A DNA stretch of 64,000 nucleotides, from assembly GCA_947044405.1 (NCBI GenBank), contig CAMRHE010000167.1, positions 1,595,001 to 1,659,000 of the forward strand, written 5' to 3'. The DNA comes from Leptodactylus fallax. Taxonomy: Eukaryota > Chordata > Amphibia > Anura > Leptodactylidae. Shown here piece after piece: positions 41,701 through 53,359 of this stretch. The position numbers were made by a program, and so were the translations under genes. Below the pieces are notes generated by a model, which did not search any database, had not been told where the DNA came from, and was given only the letters and a program-made list of their open reading frames with translations. The first letter of the stretch is position 1, and every line of letters begins with the position of its first letter.

Positions 41701-44700
41701 TTGGTTTGGGTGAGTCAGTTTGCTTATTTAAGAGTTCCCACAACATGGCCGATAGAATGTCCAGCATGTCGGGAGGGAGCAGAAAAAAAAAATTGAAATA
41801 TTTTTTCATGGTGCCACCCAAAGAGCATTGCCATAGGCACTGGACATCAAGTGGATAGGAAAACTGGACCTGGCTGTGGATCTTTATCTCCACCCACTAC
41901 TCCTAGTATCCTTTGTACAGATCAATCTACTCGACTATTGTAAACACATCTTTGGCGCTGTCTTTGAGAACAATCTACCCCCATGTTGCCATAATGTCTG
42001 TCTTGGGAACTGGATTCTGTGGTAGTCAATCCGTAACCATCTTTCTTATGTTATTCTGGTGTCTTTTCAGCTTGGGGAAAAGTATGGAAGCGTCTTCACA
42101 GTCTACACTGGCTGGAAACCAACAGTGGTTCTGTATGGCTATGATACACTGAACGAGGCCCTGCTGGGACAAGCGAATGATTTCAGTGGGAGAGGGATTG
42201 TGCCAGTTTTTGAAAGGGCTTCACGTAAAAAAGGTAAATTCCCATCGGAGCCATCATTTGTAAAAATCAGTTTAGAAAATGGAACAATGATTAAAATTAT
42301 TCCATCAAGTTCTATATTGTGAAAAAAATCTGCCGTATATATACTGCATCGTCAGAGGTACTTTCCACAACCAAAAAACTGAGCCTGCACCATCAGCAAC
42401 TGCTGCCAACTTAGACTCCAGCCGTTTAACTCCGTTTCATGCCATAGTCAATAGAGGACTCCCTCTGTTGCTTTATTACCCCATACCCCCTGTGATGATT
42501 CTGCTTAAATATGGCTATAACTCAGAGATGTATTTTGATCTCTGGGTATCGTATCTACCGCTTTCTTCCATTCATTCATAATGTGCACAGCCTACTCATA
42601 GGTATATCGCCAATAGTGGCCGGACTGGAACAATAGGGCTTTGTATCCATCCCAGCAGGGCTTCATTGAATTCCTACACCGCCCTGAGTGATCAAACAAA
42701 CATGCATTGGTCAGCCTGAGCTGGTAGATCAGACATGGTTGATAACATTGTATCATTTCACTTGGTCTCATCTCCATACAAAGGATCTGGACTTGAGTGC
42801 GTTAATCAATCAGACTTGCTGTTGTTGATGAACTCATTCTGGGTTGGTGTCATCAAGGGTATAAAAGATGAGGTAAGAGGCCAATGAGAGAGTTTTTTTA
42901 GACAGACTACAAGAGATCACAGAGTGACCACTGTGATGAGCATGCAGGCTGGATTGTTGTGTTGATGCCACATGCTAGGGAGCCTCCACTGGTTACTCAC
43001 ACATACCAGAGCATGTGTGAGTGTTGGACTACAGAACCACATCAAGGAGATGCGTGGTAAAGTAATTATTTCACTTTTATGCCTTTTTATTTTATTGCAC
43101 TGTATCTTGTAACTAGTAACTGTTAATGCTTGTATATATCTGCATATCTGTTCTGAACTGCATGTGTTAGATGTTAATACCGACCCATTTAGGGGTTAAT
43201 AAATATATAAATTTAGAAAGCTTGTCTTGTATTTATCTTGTGAACCCAGCACTCACTGGCGGTGAGTGTGGTTTTTTAGGAAAGAAGACTCAGGTGTGGG
43301 CCAACGCGGTGTTGGCGCACTGAGGATCTTTCACACCCCCGCAACGTGGTCTGTGATCTTTGCATACCTATTAGACCCTGCCAGCAACGAGACCTAACAG
43401 GATGCCTATCAGTGTTATGTTGACAGGCATAATACACTACAAAACAGTAGAGCATAGTAAAGTCTCTGAAAGGAGTTTGTATGTTCTCCCCGTGTTTGCG
43501 TGGGTTTCCTCCGGGTACTCCGGTTTCCTCCCACGCTCCAAAGACATACTGATAGGGAATGTAGATTGTGAGCCCTATATGGGACAGTGACTGACAATGT
43601 CTGTAAAGCGCTGTGGAATATGATGGCGCTATATAAGTAAGCTTAATAAATAAATAATAAATAAGTGGGACTAAAAAGAAAAATATAAGAAAAAGGTTTT
43701 TAAAAAGTCTTGGAAAAATGTAAATTAAATCCAAGTAAAAAAAAATCCAAAAATTACTTATCCCTTATTATCGTAAACCATAATATGACATGTAATCGGT
43801 ATTGCTGTTGCAGTAACAGCACAAAATATAAAATTATCATTTTATTTAAACTGTACAGTGAACGCTGTAAAAAAAATATGTTTTTTTTTGTTCATCCCAC
43901 CTGCCAAAAATGGTATCAAAAAGTCTTCTCCTTAAACCATACTAATGAAACTCAACTGATCTTGCAAAAAATAAGACATCAAAAAGCTCCAGCAACAGAA
44001 AATATTAAAAAATATATATATATAGCTCTACAAATATAGTGATACAGCCTAAAACTAAACCTAAAAAACAATGACAGAATTGCTACCCCCTAAAAAAACA
44101 TTGTGAACAAATTTAATACATTAATACATTAGTAGCTCAAAATCGTTCTATTAAAAAAAAAAAAAAAATCATCCCCAAACAAACAAGCCCCATCAGGCAA
44201 CAGCTTGAAAAAAAAAAAAAAAAAAAGTTATGGCCCTATAAAAGATGGGAATGTAAAGAAGAAAAAAAAGTGTCTTTCTGAAGGACACAATAGGCAGCAT
44301 CTTTCAGAGAACACCCTGGGCCATACCTTATACACTGTGTTATTACTAGCGGAGGGTTAGAAGGAGATAGTTAGGAATAAGAATAAGTAGGGTGAGACAT
44401 TTCTTAAATATTTCCTAAATAGTACTTCATGAATCCTAGAGCCTTATTTTATATTTCCTTTAGGCTTGGTCTTTTCCAATGGCCCGCACTGGTTTCACCA
44501 ACGAAGGTTTGCTTTGACCACCCTGCGAAGCTTTGGAATGGACAAGAGGAGCATTGAAGAAAGAGTGGTTGAGGAGGCCACATTTCTGGCAGACCTCTTC
44601 AAGGCACGCAATGGTAAAGTATTTTTTACAATGGCTTTTTGTAGAATAATGGTTTCCAATGTATTATAATGTACTGTTTGTGTTTATGCCATATACACTC

Positions 44701-47700
44701 AGTGACAACAAATAACGCACCCAAATAGAAATGTCAGATTACTTAAAAACTCATCCTGCAGTTATGTCTCGGGCAGATTTGTAAATTATTAATGATGTGG
44801 TCTGATTAGACAAGGGGTCCTGCCACTAGAGGGTATTAAAAGTGCTTCCCGCTGTCCTATACAAAGGCTCTCAAAGGCTACTTTTGGGTAGTGTAGCTCT
44901 TGGTGAGATTGTTATCTTCTTGAAGTCATTTTACCCGGTTGACAGATTTTGATGAATCAGGATGAAATTTTAAGGCCTTTGTTGTGAGTTCTCCAATCCT
45001 GCCTATGCTTTGGAGTGACACACTGCCCCAAATCCTGGTGTGATGATGTGGGGAGCCTTACATAGAATAGTCGGACACCCTTAGTAGTGATACGAGGGAC
45101 AGTAACAGCTCAGTGATGTGTGCAGGATATGCTGTGACCACATGTGTTGCCTCTCATGGCAGGGCGTTTTTCAGCTCAATAATGATCGCTCACACACAAG
45201 CAAAGGTTTCCCAGGAATTTTGCCAGATTTATCGCCAATCGAGCATTTATGGGTCTAGCTGAAATACCAACTTCGGATCTACAGGCCCAGCTATAACATT
45301 TGTGGGCAAATGTGCCACAGGATACCATATAGAACCTATATGCCTCCATGTCCAACTCATCTGCTCTTGCTTCCAGGCTAGAGGTAGCCTTTTCAATTTT
45401 ACAGCCTCCTTTCAATTGTACAGTTTTCCTCAATAAACTTCTCATTTCACTTTAATATTGTAATCACTTCCATATATCATTTTTACATTGTCACTGAAAA
45501 AGTTTCAGGCCAGTACAACAACTCTTCCTTCTTGGTGCATTATTTTTTTTTTATCAATGAGTATATTGTGTTGCTTTCTCTCCAGGTAAACCTTTCAATC
45601 CAGGTCCTGAGTTGACTGCCGCCGTGTCCAATGCGATCTGCTCCATTGTGTTTGGCGATCGGTTTGATACACAAGATAAAACCTTCCAGACCTTGCATAC
45701 AATGATCAATGAGAACCTCACCTTTCTGGGTAGACGGAGTTTTCAGGTAAGAATCGATTCCATAGACATGAACTTAAATCAGTGCTGTAATTCGTACTTA
45801 AGATCTTCATTTTATGCAAGCCCGAATTAGGTTATTGAATCTTTTTGGAAAGATCCACCAAAAGGGTAATGATGCTTTAAAGAGGACCATGCAATACCTT
45901 CACCAAGTCCAGTGACTTGCATTTTCTTCACTGATTCTGGCACAGTTGGAATTTTTTCACTACCCTCCACCGTTACTGAGCAGACAGTAACAGTACAGTT
46001 AGTTTTGGTGCCTGATATGATAATTAGGATTCTACTGTCAAGTGGGTGGTGTCAGGCAGAAGCAGACAAGGCGATGTGACACTGCCCGCCTCTGAATGGA
46101 CATTGTGAGAGAGCTCTGAATTACGCCTCCTTGCCTCCTCCTGACTGAGACCACCAACGTGACAATAGAAAGTCTAAAGCTACTTTCACATTTGCATTGT
46201 CTTACCTGTTCTCCTGGTCCATCACAGGACCAGAAGTAGGGCAGCACCTTTTTGGCAGGTGATTTCTGTCAGATCTGTGGCAGATGGATACCCTGCATAG
46301 ATGGGAACATGGCCTAATTAGCATATGGCACTCTCAAACTAACAGCACTTATTGCTGGGGGGGGGGGGAGAAAAAAATTCCAACACTGCCAGAATTAGTG
46401 GAGCAGCATCTATTAAAGGACGTGAAGAAGAAGAGATTGTGGAGACTAGAGATGGCCAAATCGGTTGTTAACAAACTGTATTCGACTTGAGTATTCCAAA
46501 TGTTTCTGGTTCGGGGTGGGTTCTCTTCAGACCCCAGAGTATAATAAATATAAAATACATCCTTGTGGGTCCACAGCTTTCTCTAAGTCCTCTCTCCTGG
46601 GCCTCCACATATTATACTCTGGGGTCTGAAAAGACCCCAGAGAATAATAAAGAGAATAATAATTCCACTTCTGGTTCTATCTGAACTTGTTCGACCCAAA
46701 ACTAATCTTTGAGCTGAACAATCCGAACCTGAAACAAAAGGAATCTTAAAGGTTCGCCCATCCTCAGTGGAAAACACTTCAAGGTACTGCTTAAATGTAT
46801 GTAAAATCGCTCTCCAGCAGGAGTTACTCTATGTGAGGTATACTACGTGCCTGACTATGGTGTCTTTCATGCTTCAGCTGTATAACGCATTTCCCGAAAT
46901 TCTGAAATGGCTCCCTGGAGAACACAACAAGATCTTCCAGAACGCCTCCAAGCTGCAGACATACCTTAGAGGACTCATTGATAATCATGTTCTGACACGT
47001 GACGCCAACTGCCCCCGAGATTTTGTGGACAGTTTCTTAAATAAAGTAGAGGAGGTAACTACAACAATTCTTGATCTGTAAATATCTTTGGTTCCTATAA
47101 GATTAGCTACTGGTGTCAGACCTTTAGAAGGTGTGATGATTCTGCTTAAATATGGCTATAACTCAGAGATGTATTTTGATCTCTGGGTATAGTATCTCCC
47201 TTCTTACCTGCATTTGTTCATAATGTGCGCAGCTATAAGCCTAGGTGTATATTGGCAGTAGTAGCAACATTGTAACAATAGGGCTTTGTATCCATCCCAG
47301 CAGGACTCCATTGAATTCATACACAGCCCTGAGTGATCAAAGAAACATGCACTGCACTGGTAGATCAGACATGGTTGATAACATTGTATCATTCCACTTG
47401 GTCTTAGCTCTTTACAAAGAATCTGGACTTGAGTGCATTAATCCATCAGACTTGCTGTTGCTGATGACCTCATTCTGGGTGGGGTCATAAAGGGTATATA
47501 AGATGAGATAAGAGGTCAGTGGGGGGAGATTGTGCTGAGACTACAAGAGAATACTAAGACCATCACAGACTACAGATTTTTACAGACAGACTACAAGAGT
47601 TACTGAGAGACTGTGATGAGAGCATGCAGGCTGGAATATACTGTGATGCCACATGCTAGGAGTTAATGCCGCTGCCTCCACTGGTGATCTCCACATGCCA

Positions 47701-50700
47701 TGTGTGAGTGTTGGACTATAGAGCCACATCCAGGAGATGTGTGGTAAAGTAACTATTTCACTTTTATGCCCTTTTTATTTCATTGCACTGTATCTTGTAA
47801 CTAGTAACTGTTAATGCTTGCATATATCTACATATCTGTTCTGAACTGCACGTGTTAGATGTTAATACCGACCCATTTAGGGGTTAATAAATATATAAAA
47901 TTTAGAAAGCTTGTCTTGTATTTATCTTGTGGACCCGGCACTCACTGGCGGTGAGTGTGGTTTTTTATGAAAGAAGACTCAGGTGTGAGCCAAAGCGGTG
48001 TTGGCGCACTGAGGATCTTTCACAGAAGGCTTACACCTTTGTGGTATTTTTGTTGATTTGCCAAAATGCACAAGGAAATCGGGATGAACTACACAGTCAA
48101 TCCTGAAAGTTGTTGAAGCCCCTGGGCTCTAATCAACACCTGCATCATGGCCTCCTAATGGTCTAGTGTCATGTACAATACTGTAATCTCTTATGTGAAG
48201 CCATGAGGCCCTCCCAGGGTTTAGAGTGAATGCATTTACCTTACAGCTGCCAAAATGTCTGTTTATTTCGGAGATGAACAGTTTTCTGACTCTGCCTTGC
48301 AAAAATGGCTGACATGACTGCACTGGATTTCTTACATGGCATTACTAAGTTCTGACCTTTGAAGTCCACAACATAGACAATCTATAGTCTGCTAGTTGTG
48401 ATTCCCCTTGCATTAGACTCCGGACACTCTGGCATCCGATGCATGAGACCGTGATAGCGCTAGGCAGTACTGTCAGTGACCGACTACTTCACCCTAAGTG
48501 TGATAAGGAGCGCTATCGGAAGTCTTTCCTCCCCCGCTGCGGTCAGGCTGTACAACCAATACCGAGCTAAGCGGAGATCAGTCCATACAAAGAACTAAAA
48601 GATCTTTAAGTTGTGATATCCCTTTTACTACTTTTTTACCTGTACCTTTCTATCTGTACCTACTGTCACTGTAATGCCTCTTCCTTGGAGCTTCTTTATA
48701 TATTGTTTTTTGTGTTTGTATTATCTTTGCTGCTGTAACAAACTGAATTTCCCCATGGTGGGACCATTAAAAGATTAGCTTATTTTATCTTATCTATTGC
48801 ATATTTCTCATACCTCTCTTCTTATTTCACGAGGTTATATTTGCACCATATCTTGCATGTTTCTGTTCTTCAGGAAGCCAGTAACCCAGGTTCACACTTC
48901 ACAATGGAGAGCTTGACCATAACAACCTACAATCTGTTTATTGCCGGGACTGGAACTACAGCCTCGACCCTCCGCTGGGCCATTAAATTTATGATGGAAT
49001 ATCCAGAGATCCAGAGTAAGTGTTACTAGGAGTACAATTGCTGCTATCACTCTTCTCCTTCATCCTGCTGAAATGGCTTATGTGCTTGTTATTACTGCAG
49101 AAAAGGTACAGGCTGAAATAGATCATGTCCTTGGCTCGGAGAAATGGCCTTCCCTGGAGCATCGTGTGTCTATGCCGTATACTGATGCTGTAATCCATGA
49201 GGTGCAGCGATATGCAAGCATTGTTCCTAATGGTCTTCCCCATGCCGCCTTGCGTGATATAAAATTTAAAGGATACACAATACCAAAGGTAAGAAAGATA
49301 TAGAATAAGGTCAGACTACTCAGGTATAGGTGACATGTGCGGAGCTGTATACACAGTCATGTCCTGAGACCATCATGTTGAGTTTATATATGTATATACA
49401 TACTGTATATACACGCATGCTTTCCCCAGTGCCCACTGGTGCATTCTTTGGCTTTCATTTTACAGCATTCCATGTGTTGTAAACTGACATGATAACTTTT
49501 TTCTATGGGTCATTGCATAAATATTTGCTTGGGTGCGACTATATTTTGAGGCGATAATTCTTTTCGTTGATGGAGTTATGCGCGGGCAGTGCATATGGGA
49601 TAACTTTAACTTACTGGAATCTGCCTTTATGCCCAACTTCTGTTCATAGCAGCCTGGAAGGCTAAGGCACCCCATGATCGTGTTGCTGTTGAAGGGTTGA
49701 CATGGTGCCCCGCCCTCTAACCCGTTAGATACTGTGATCAGAAATGAACACAGAATCTTAGGGGTTAATTTAACCTGCCAGAATCAGAGTTATCTTCGAC
49801 TCTGGCAGTGACAGCACGAGCGTGCACTATGACAGCAGCGTACTATTACGGGGCTGAGCGTGTACCCCTTTCTACCGTAGCTAATTCAGTTGTGCATAGT
49901 TTGGATGAAGATATATTTTTTGCTCTTTTTTATTACAGGACACCCAAATTGTCCCATTTTTACACTCTGCTTTGTATGACAAAAAATACTGGAATAAGCC
50001 AGAAGAGTTTAATCCTGACCGTTTCCTAGATGAGAATGGCAAATGTGTGAAGAACGAGGCTCTCATACCATTTGGAGCAGGTAAAATCAGAATATGGACA
50101 AAAAAGTAACCTATAGAGCACCTTCATTGTAGACATGACTGATAGACAGTATTTTCTATGTCAGAAGACAGGTACATGAGGTGTGTTAATACTGCTTTTT
50201 TGACCCACCAGGGCTTAAAGTAGATCCACCTTTGAAGACTTTTGCCCTTTTTAGGTTCTAGATTCAGTGTGGATCAATCTTCACTGTGGTCAGAGCTCAG
50301 TTTTAGGATACGGAGGTTCTAATTTCCAGCATAGTTAGGGTGTGCTCACACGGAGGAATTTGCCTCGGATTTGGGGGCGGATTCCGCCCCTGAATCCGGA
50401 GCAGATTCCTCCCGAATCCGCCTCCCATTGTTTTCAATGGGAGGCAGAGATTGCAGCAGACGCGTAAAAAAGAAGCCTCCTGCTTGATCTTGCCGCGGAT
50501 TCCGTGCGCGGTGTCCGAGGCTCGAGACGCCCTCCTGATTAGGCCCATTCATTTTGGCCTAATCAGGAGCGGGATGCCGCAATGGAATGCTGATCTTCAT
50601 TTTCCGCCGTGTGAACAGAGCCAAAGGCTTTTTTAGGGTTACATGATACAATTGTGGTTTCCTGCAGTCACCACTAGGGGGAGTTTAGAAGCTTACATAA

Positions 50701-52465
50701 TACAAGTTTATGATTGAGTTCAATGGGAAATGTATGGTTCTGAATGGACTGAGCCAACCCCAAGTAGTGGCTGTAGGAAGATAGGATATTATCATGTAAC
50801 TTTATGGCTAAATGAAGGGAAGCAGATTTGGAGTTCTGCATCAGAAAACAAAGTCCTGGGCCCCGTAAAGATATGTTATGAAACTGTTCTGCGGCTACAG
50901 CCATGCAGTGTCTAGGGCCAAATCCATTGTGGGTGCTCGCTATAATGATACATGCAAATATTACCTGACATTCCTAAAATGTTGTAATTTCTCAGTAGTA
51001 GCTTGCTACGCACACCTTGCCTCTGAATGTTTCTGTCCTGGTACTGGCAGTATCCTGCTGTCTGGCTCTTACCTTGGACTTGGGCCCTCTTAGCTCTGTG
51101 AGCCAGAGATATGTACCGGCACAGCAGCAGGCCTCAGGCTGCAGGATGACTGGGTACTGAAGCCCTTGCTGTGTGATTGAGAAGATGGGGCCCAGGGAGC
51201 AAGGATACTGGTTGGTCTGACTCTGCACCTTGATGTCATCTCAGCCGTGCGATGTATCTACAGTATATAAAAATAAACTGGGTAATTTCTTAAATAATCT
51301 ACCCAATATATTATACTGACCCTTAGCCTGATAGAAATGCTATACAATTACAAGTAACTGTATGAAGTACGAGTCTACTGTGCCATACCAGGGTGATCTG
51401 GGGGCTCAACTGGTTCAGAGGCCCACCAGATTCACCTATAGGCCATTCCAAGACTACCGCCGTGTACCAGACATGTGGATTCTCTAAACCATAGTCAAAT
51501 TGATGCTGCTGGCTAGACCAGAGTGTAGATTATAAGGGATTCCCTGGAGATGTGGACTTTTCTGCAGAAGGATACCCATATTGCCATCCCCAGAATTGGT
51601 GGTGGTAAATCAGTAGTAGCACAGTCAGTAACACAGGTGAAGTACTTCAACAGGAGAGTGGTCAGAATGTGACAAGCAAGAGGACAAAGTGGGGGCATAG
51701 TCAGGAACGGAGCCGGAGGACAAAAGTCAGGAGTAGTACAACAGGTACCAGGCAAAGAATCCTAAGAGTGAGGCAGAGGCAACATCCAAGATCAAAGCAG
51801 GGATCAGGGTCAATCAGGAGACAGTTTTAGAAACAATAACACGAGGAGCAAAAGTCAGGACAGGGTATAAACCAGAGCTATGGAGTCAGTAGGCAAAATT
51901 ACCAACTTTATTTTCCCACAGCCCGACTCTGATGTCGGATCTGACTTCTTTATAAATGAAAGAAAGCCATGGTGGGAATGGAACAGAAAAGTTCCTCTAA
52001 TTCAGGAAAAAAGCCGGCGATTGGCCAGATCTAATGTCATCTGTGAGCGCCAATGGCCTTAGCAAATCAACAACACCAAGTAGCCGGAGCAGGAGAGGAA
52101 GAAATGTCTGACTGTCTAGCAGCAGAAGCAGCAGTTATTCGGCAGGATGTGACGCTGGAACCAGATATTTTTTTTCACCAAATCCACAGTGTCGGTCACA
52201 TGAATAAATTTGCAATTTATGAATTGCTGTGAAAAGCAAAATGATCACTGCAGGACTATAATACTAATAATATATATTTATTACAGGTAAAAGGTCATGT
52301 ATTGGTGAAGCTTTAGCAAAGACCGAGATTTTAATCTTTTTGGTCAGTTTACTGCAAAAGTTCAACCTGAAATTTTCTCCGGGGGAACGAGGACCGATTG
52401 GATTAATTCAGGGAGGGACCCGCGATCCGAAGCCGTTTGATATATGTGCTGAATGGCGACTTTGA
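38762..52465 (+). CDS. cytochrome P450 family 2, complete nine-exon gene (copy A, 487 residues)
   Basis: Exons: 38,762-38,923; 42,071-42,233; 44,464-44,613; 45,586-45,746; 46,878-47,054; 48,874-49,015; 49,101-49,288; 49,939-50,080; 52,287-52,465. Sizes 162, 163, 150, 161, 177, 142, 188, 142 and 179 with GT-AG borders are the classic CYP2 pattern. The product is an ER-anchored heme monooxygenase acting with P450 reductase. It has an N-terminal membrane helix (residues 3-20), basic stop-transfer KKRR, PPGP hinge (28-31), C-helix W118..R122, I-helix AGTGTT (295-300), K-helix E352..R355, FNPDRF (405-410) and heme loop [11 protein letters not shown] with ligand Cys433. The I-helix lacks the usual acidic residue (Gly298). 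No stop or frameshift occurs. Subfamily and substrate are not assigned. Confidence 0.97.
38935..39735. mobile_element. two related MITEs in CYP2-A intron 1
   Basis: One copy runs about 38,935-39,215 (TAGCGGGCCACAGCTAAAAA to GCATCCCGCTACATGG) and a second about 39,455-39,735. They share GCGGGCCACAGC, GCGGGAAAAACCGC and the palindromic middle ATTATACCTA. Neither has coding capacity. Confidence 0.7.
40159..40660. mobile_element. Tc1/mariner-type MITE in CYP2-A intron 1
   Basis: The ends CTGTGCAAAAGTTTTAGGC and, inverted, CAGTGCAAAAGTTTTAGGC are flanked by TA on both sides. Inverted repeats extend inward through GGGTTAATAGTTTATTTTTG and AATATTTGGTGTG. The 502-bp element has no transposase motif; a 142-residue frame crossing it lacks any catalytic block. 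Confidence 0.88.
42491..43335 (+). mobile_element. solo LTR in CYP2-A intron 2
   Basis: The 845-bp segment begins TGTGATGATTCTGC and ends GGATCTTTCACA, with a 5-bp direct duplication CCCCC on each side. It has TATAAAAG (42,860) and AATAAA (43,198) in LTR order, in the same orientation as the host gene. A second copy is in intron 5. No internal retroelement region is attached. Copy B intron 2 lacks it, so insertion followed the gene duplication. Confidence 0.93.
43465..43665 (+). mobile_element. SINE 3' portion in CYP2-A intron 2
   Basis: AAGGAGTTTGTATGTTCTCC through TGGCGCTATATAAGTAAGC and an (AATA)n tail match the full-length tRNA-derived SINE at 62,203-62,472. The tRNA-like head is missing. 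It is absent from the matching position of copy B. Confidence 0.9.
43730..44230. repeat. A/T-rich dispersed repeat in CYP2-A intron 2, shared with copy B
   Basis: AAATCCAAGTAA, CTGTACAGTGAACGCTGTAA and CATCCCACCTGCCAAAA align with 61,500-61,990 in intron 2 of copy B. The sequence therefore predates the gene duplication. Several A homopolymers occur. No coding region. Confidence 0.7.
44696..45561 (+). mobile_element. decayed Tc1-like element in CYP2-A intron 3
   Basis: Ends CACTCAGTGACAACAAATAA and inverted CTCATTGATAAAAAAAAAAT are flanked by TA. A plus-strand remnant reads [10 protein letters not shown] and [11 protein letters not shown], Tc1 transposase blocks with the catalytic Glu, but stops and shifts destroy the frame. 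Intron 3 of copy B is 106 bp and has an uninterrupted TATA at this point. The two introns differ by 866 bp, the length of this element. Confidence 0.9.
47132..48024 (+). mobile_element. solo LTR in CYP2-A intron 5, same family as intron 2
   Basis: The 893-bp TG..CA segment is flanked by GAAGG on each side (47,127-47,131 and 48,025-48,029), a 5-bp target duplication. It is similar throughout to 42,491-43,335 but carries an internal duplication around GACTACAAGAG. It has TATATAAG (47,495) and AATAAA (47,886). It is also in the host-gene sense orientation. Confidence 0.95.
48400..48797 (+). mobile_element. LINE 3'-end fragment in CYP2-A intron 5
   Basis: One frame reads roughly [20 protein letters not shown] then CGQAVQ, like the extreme C-terminus of a non-LTR retrotransposon polyprotein. 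An AT-rich 3'UTR follows, ending in the short tandem tail TTATCTTATCT. The rest of the element is missing, as expected of 5'-truncated insertion. The clade is not assigned. Confidence 0.65.
50336..50630. mobile_element. GC-rich palindromic MITE in CYP2-A intron 8
   Basis: AGGGTGTGCTCACACGGAGG at the left and CGCCGTGTGAACAGAGCC at the right form inverted ends. Inner palindromes include CATTGTTTTCAATGGGAGG and ATTAGGCCCATTCATTTTGGCCTAAT-type arms. It is non-coding and belongs to the TTCACAC-ended group. Confidence 0.75.
51360..51870. other. unidentified AG-rich repeat-like stretch in CYP2-A intron 8
   Basis: Degenerate reiteration of CAGGAGTAG, AAAGTCAGGA and GGGATCAGGGTCAATCAGG suggests a decayed tandem or retroelement-derived sequence. 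No coding frame of note and no clean ends are seen. Confidence 0.35.
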
Positions 52466-52812
52466 GAAGCTAGTGGTTATAATGTCAAGGCTGTATGAAG
52501 ACGATGACAAAATATCCTACAGTAATGATCTGAAAGGAACTTTTTTATTATATTTCCTGCCGTGTTGATTTTAGTCACCAGTTCATTCGGGTTCCAAAAA
52601 TTGCCTTTAGTCTGGAGCTACAGAGCAAATTCTAAGGGGTTAGATGTGGTATATTAGGAATATTTTTATATATTATTTTATTGGTGCATTGTTTTCTACA
52701 CATTTGTACATTTATATGTATTAAAATGACAAAGATACTTTTATTATCTTCATTTTGTGAATAACAAAACATGGCGCCATGGAAACTCATCCCGAGTTGC
52801 TTTTGGTCTAGA

Positions 52813-52818
52813 AATAAA
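52813..52818 (+). terminator. candidate CYP2-A polyadenylation signal
   Basis: AATAAA lies about 350 bases after the stop codon. A weaker ATTAAA is at 52,720-52,725. Either would give a normal 3'UTR. The following 200 bases are a purine-rich G/A tract. Confidence 0.5.
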
Positions 52819-53164
52819 AATTTCAGGAGAAATGCAGAAGACACGGGAAAAAGAGGAAGTCAAAGGGGACCAAAGAGCCAGGAGCGGAAAGAGGAAAAAA
52901 TTAGTAAGTCAGGGGAGATGGGGAAAAAAGAGCTAAATAAAACAATAACAAAGAAGAAGGGCAGGAAATAGGAGAAAGGCAAGGATGAAAGGAAAAGGGG
53001 GAACTGAAAAAAGAGTAGACAGAAGAGACAGGAAAAAAGAGAGCCCCCACTATCAGGGTTAGCAGGTTGTCAACCCATTGTGCTACCTAGCTGGTTTGAC
53101 TTTGGACTATTTTTAAGGGTGTTGTCGATGTTCACCCTTTAACCCTTTAAATCCTGTAATCTGA

Positions 53165-53358
53165 GCACATGTGCAAGGAGTTTGTATGTACTCCCCATGT
53201 TTGGTGGGTTTCCTCCAGGTTTCCTCCCACACTCCATAGACATACTGATAGGGAATGTGGATTGTGAGCCCTATATGGGACAGTGACTGTCAATGTCTGT
53301 AAAGCGCTGCGGAATATGATGGCGCTATATAAGTAAGTATAATAAACAAATAAATAAA
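53165..53358 (+). mobile_element. SINE 3' portion at the junction between duplication copies
   Basis: CAAGGAGTTTGTATGTACTC to GGCGCTATATAAGTAAGTAT plus an (AATA)n tail match the SINE family. Its tail ends directly before GCCATAACTATTTTGTGAG, where homology to the upstream copy (34,666 onward) starts. Confidence 0.9.
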
Positions 53359-53359
53359 T

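Noticed and set aside
42491..48024. The two LTRs as ends of one provirus
   Set aside because: Each has its own 5-bp target duplication (CCCCC and GAAGG), and the DNA between them contains P450 exons 3-5 and no retroviral genes.
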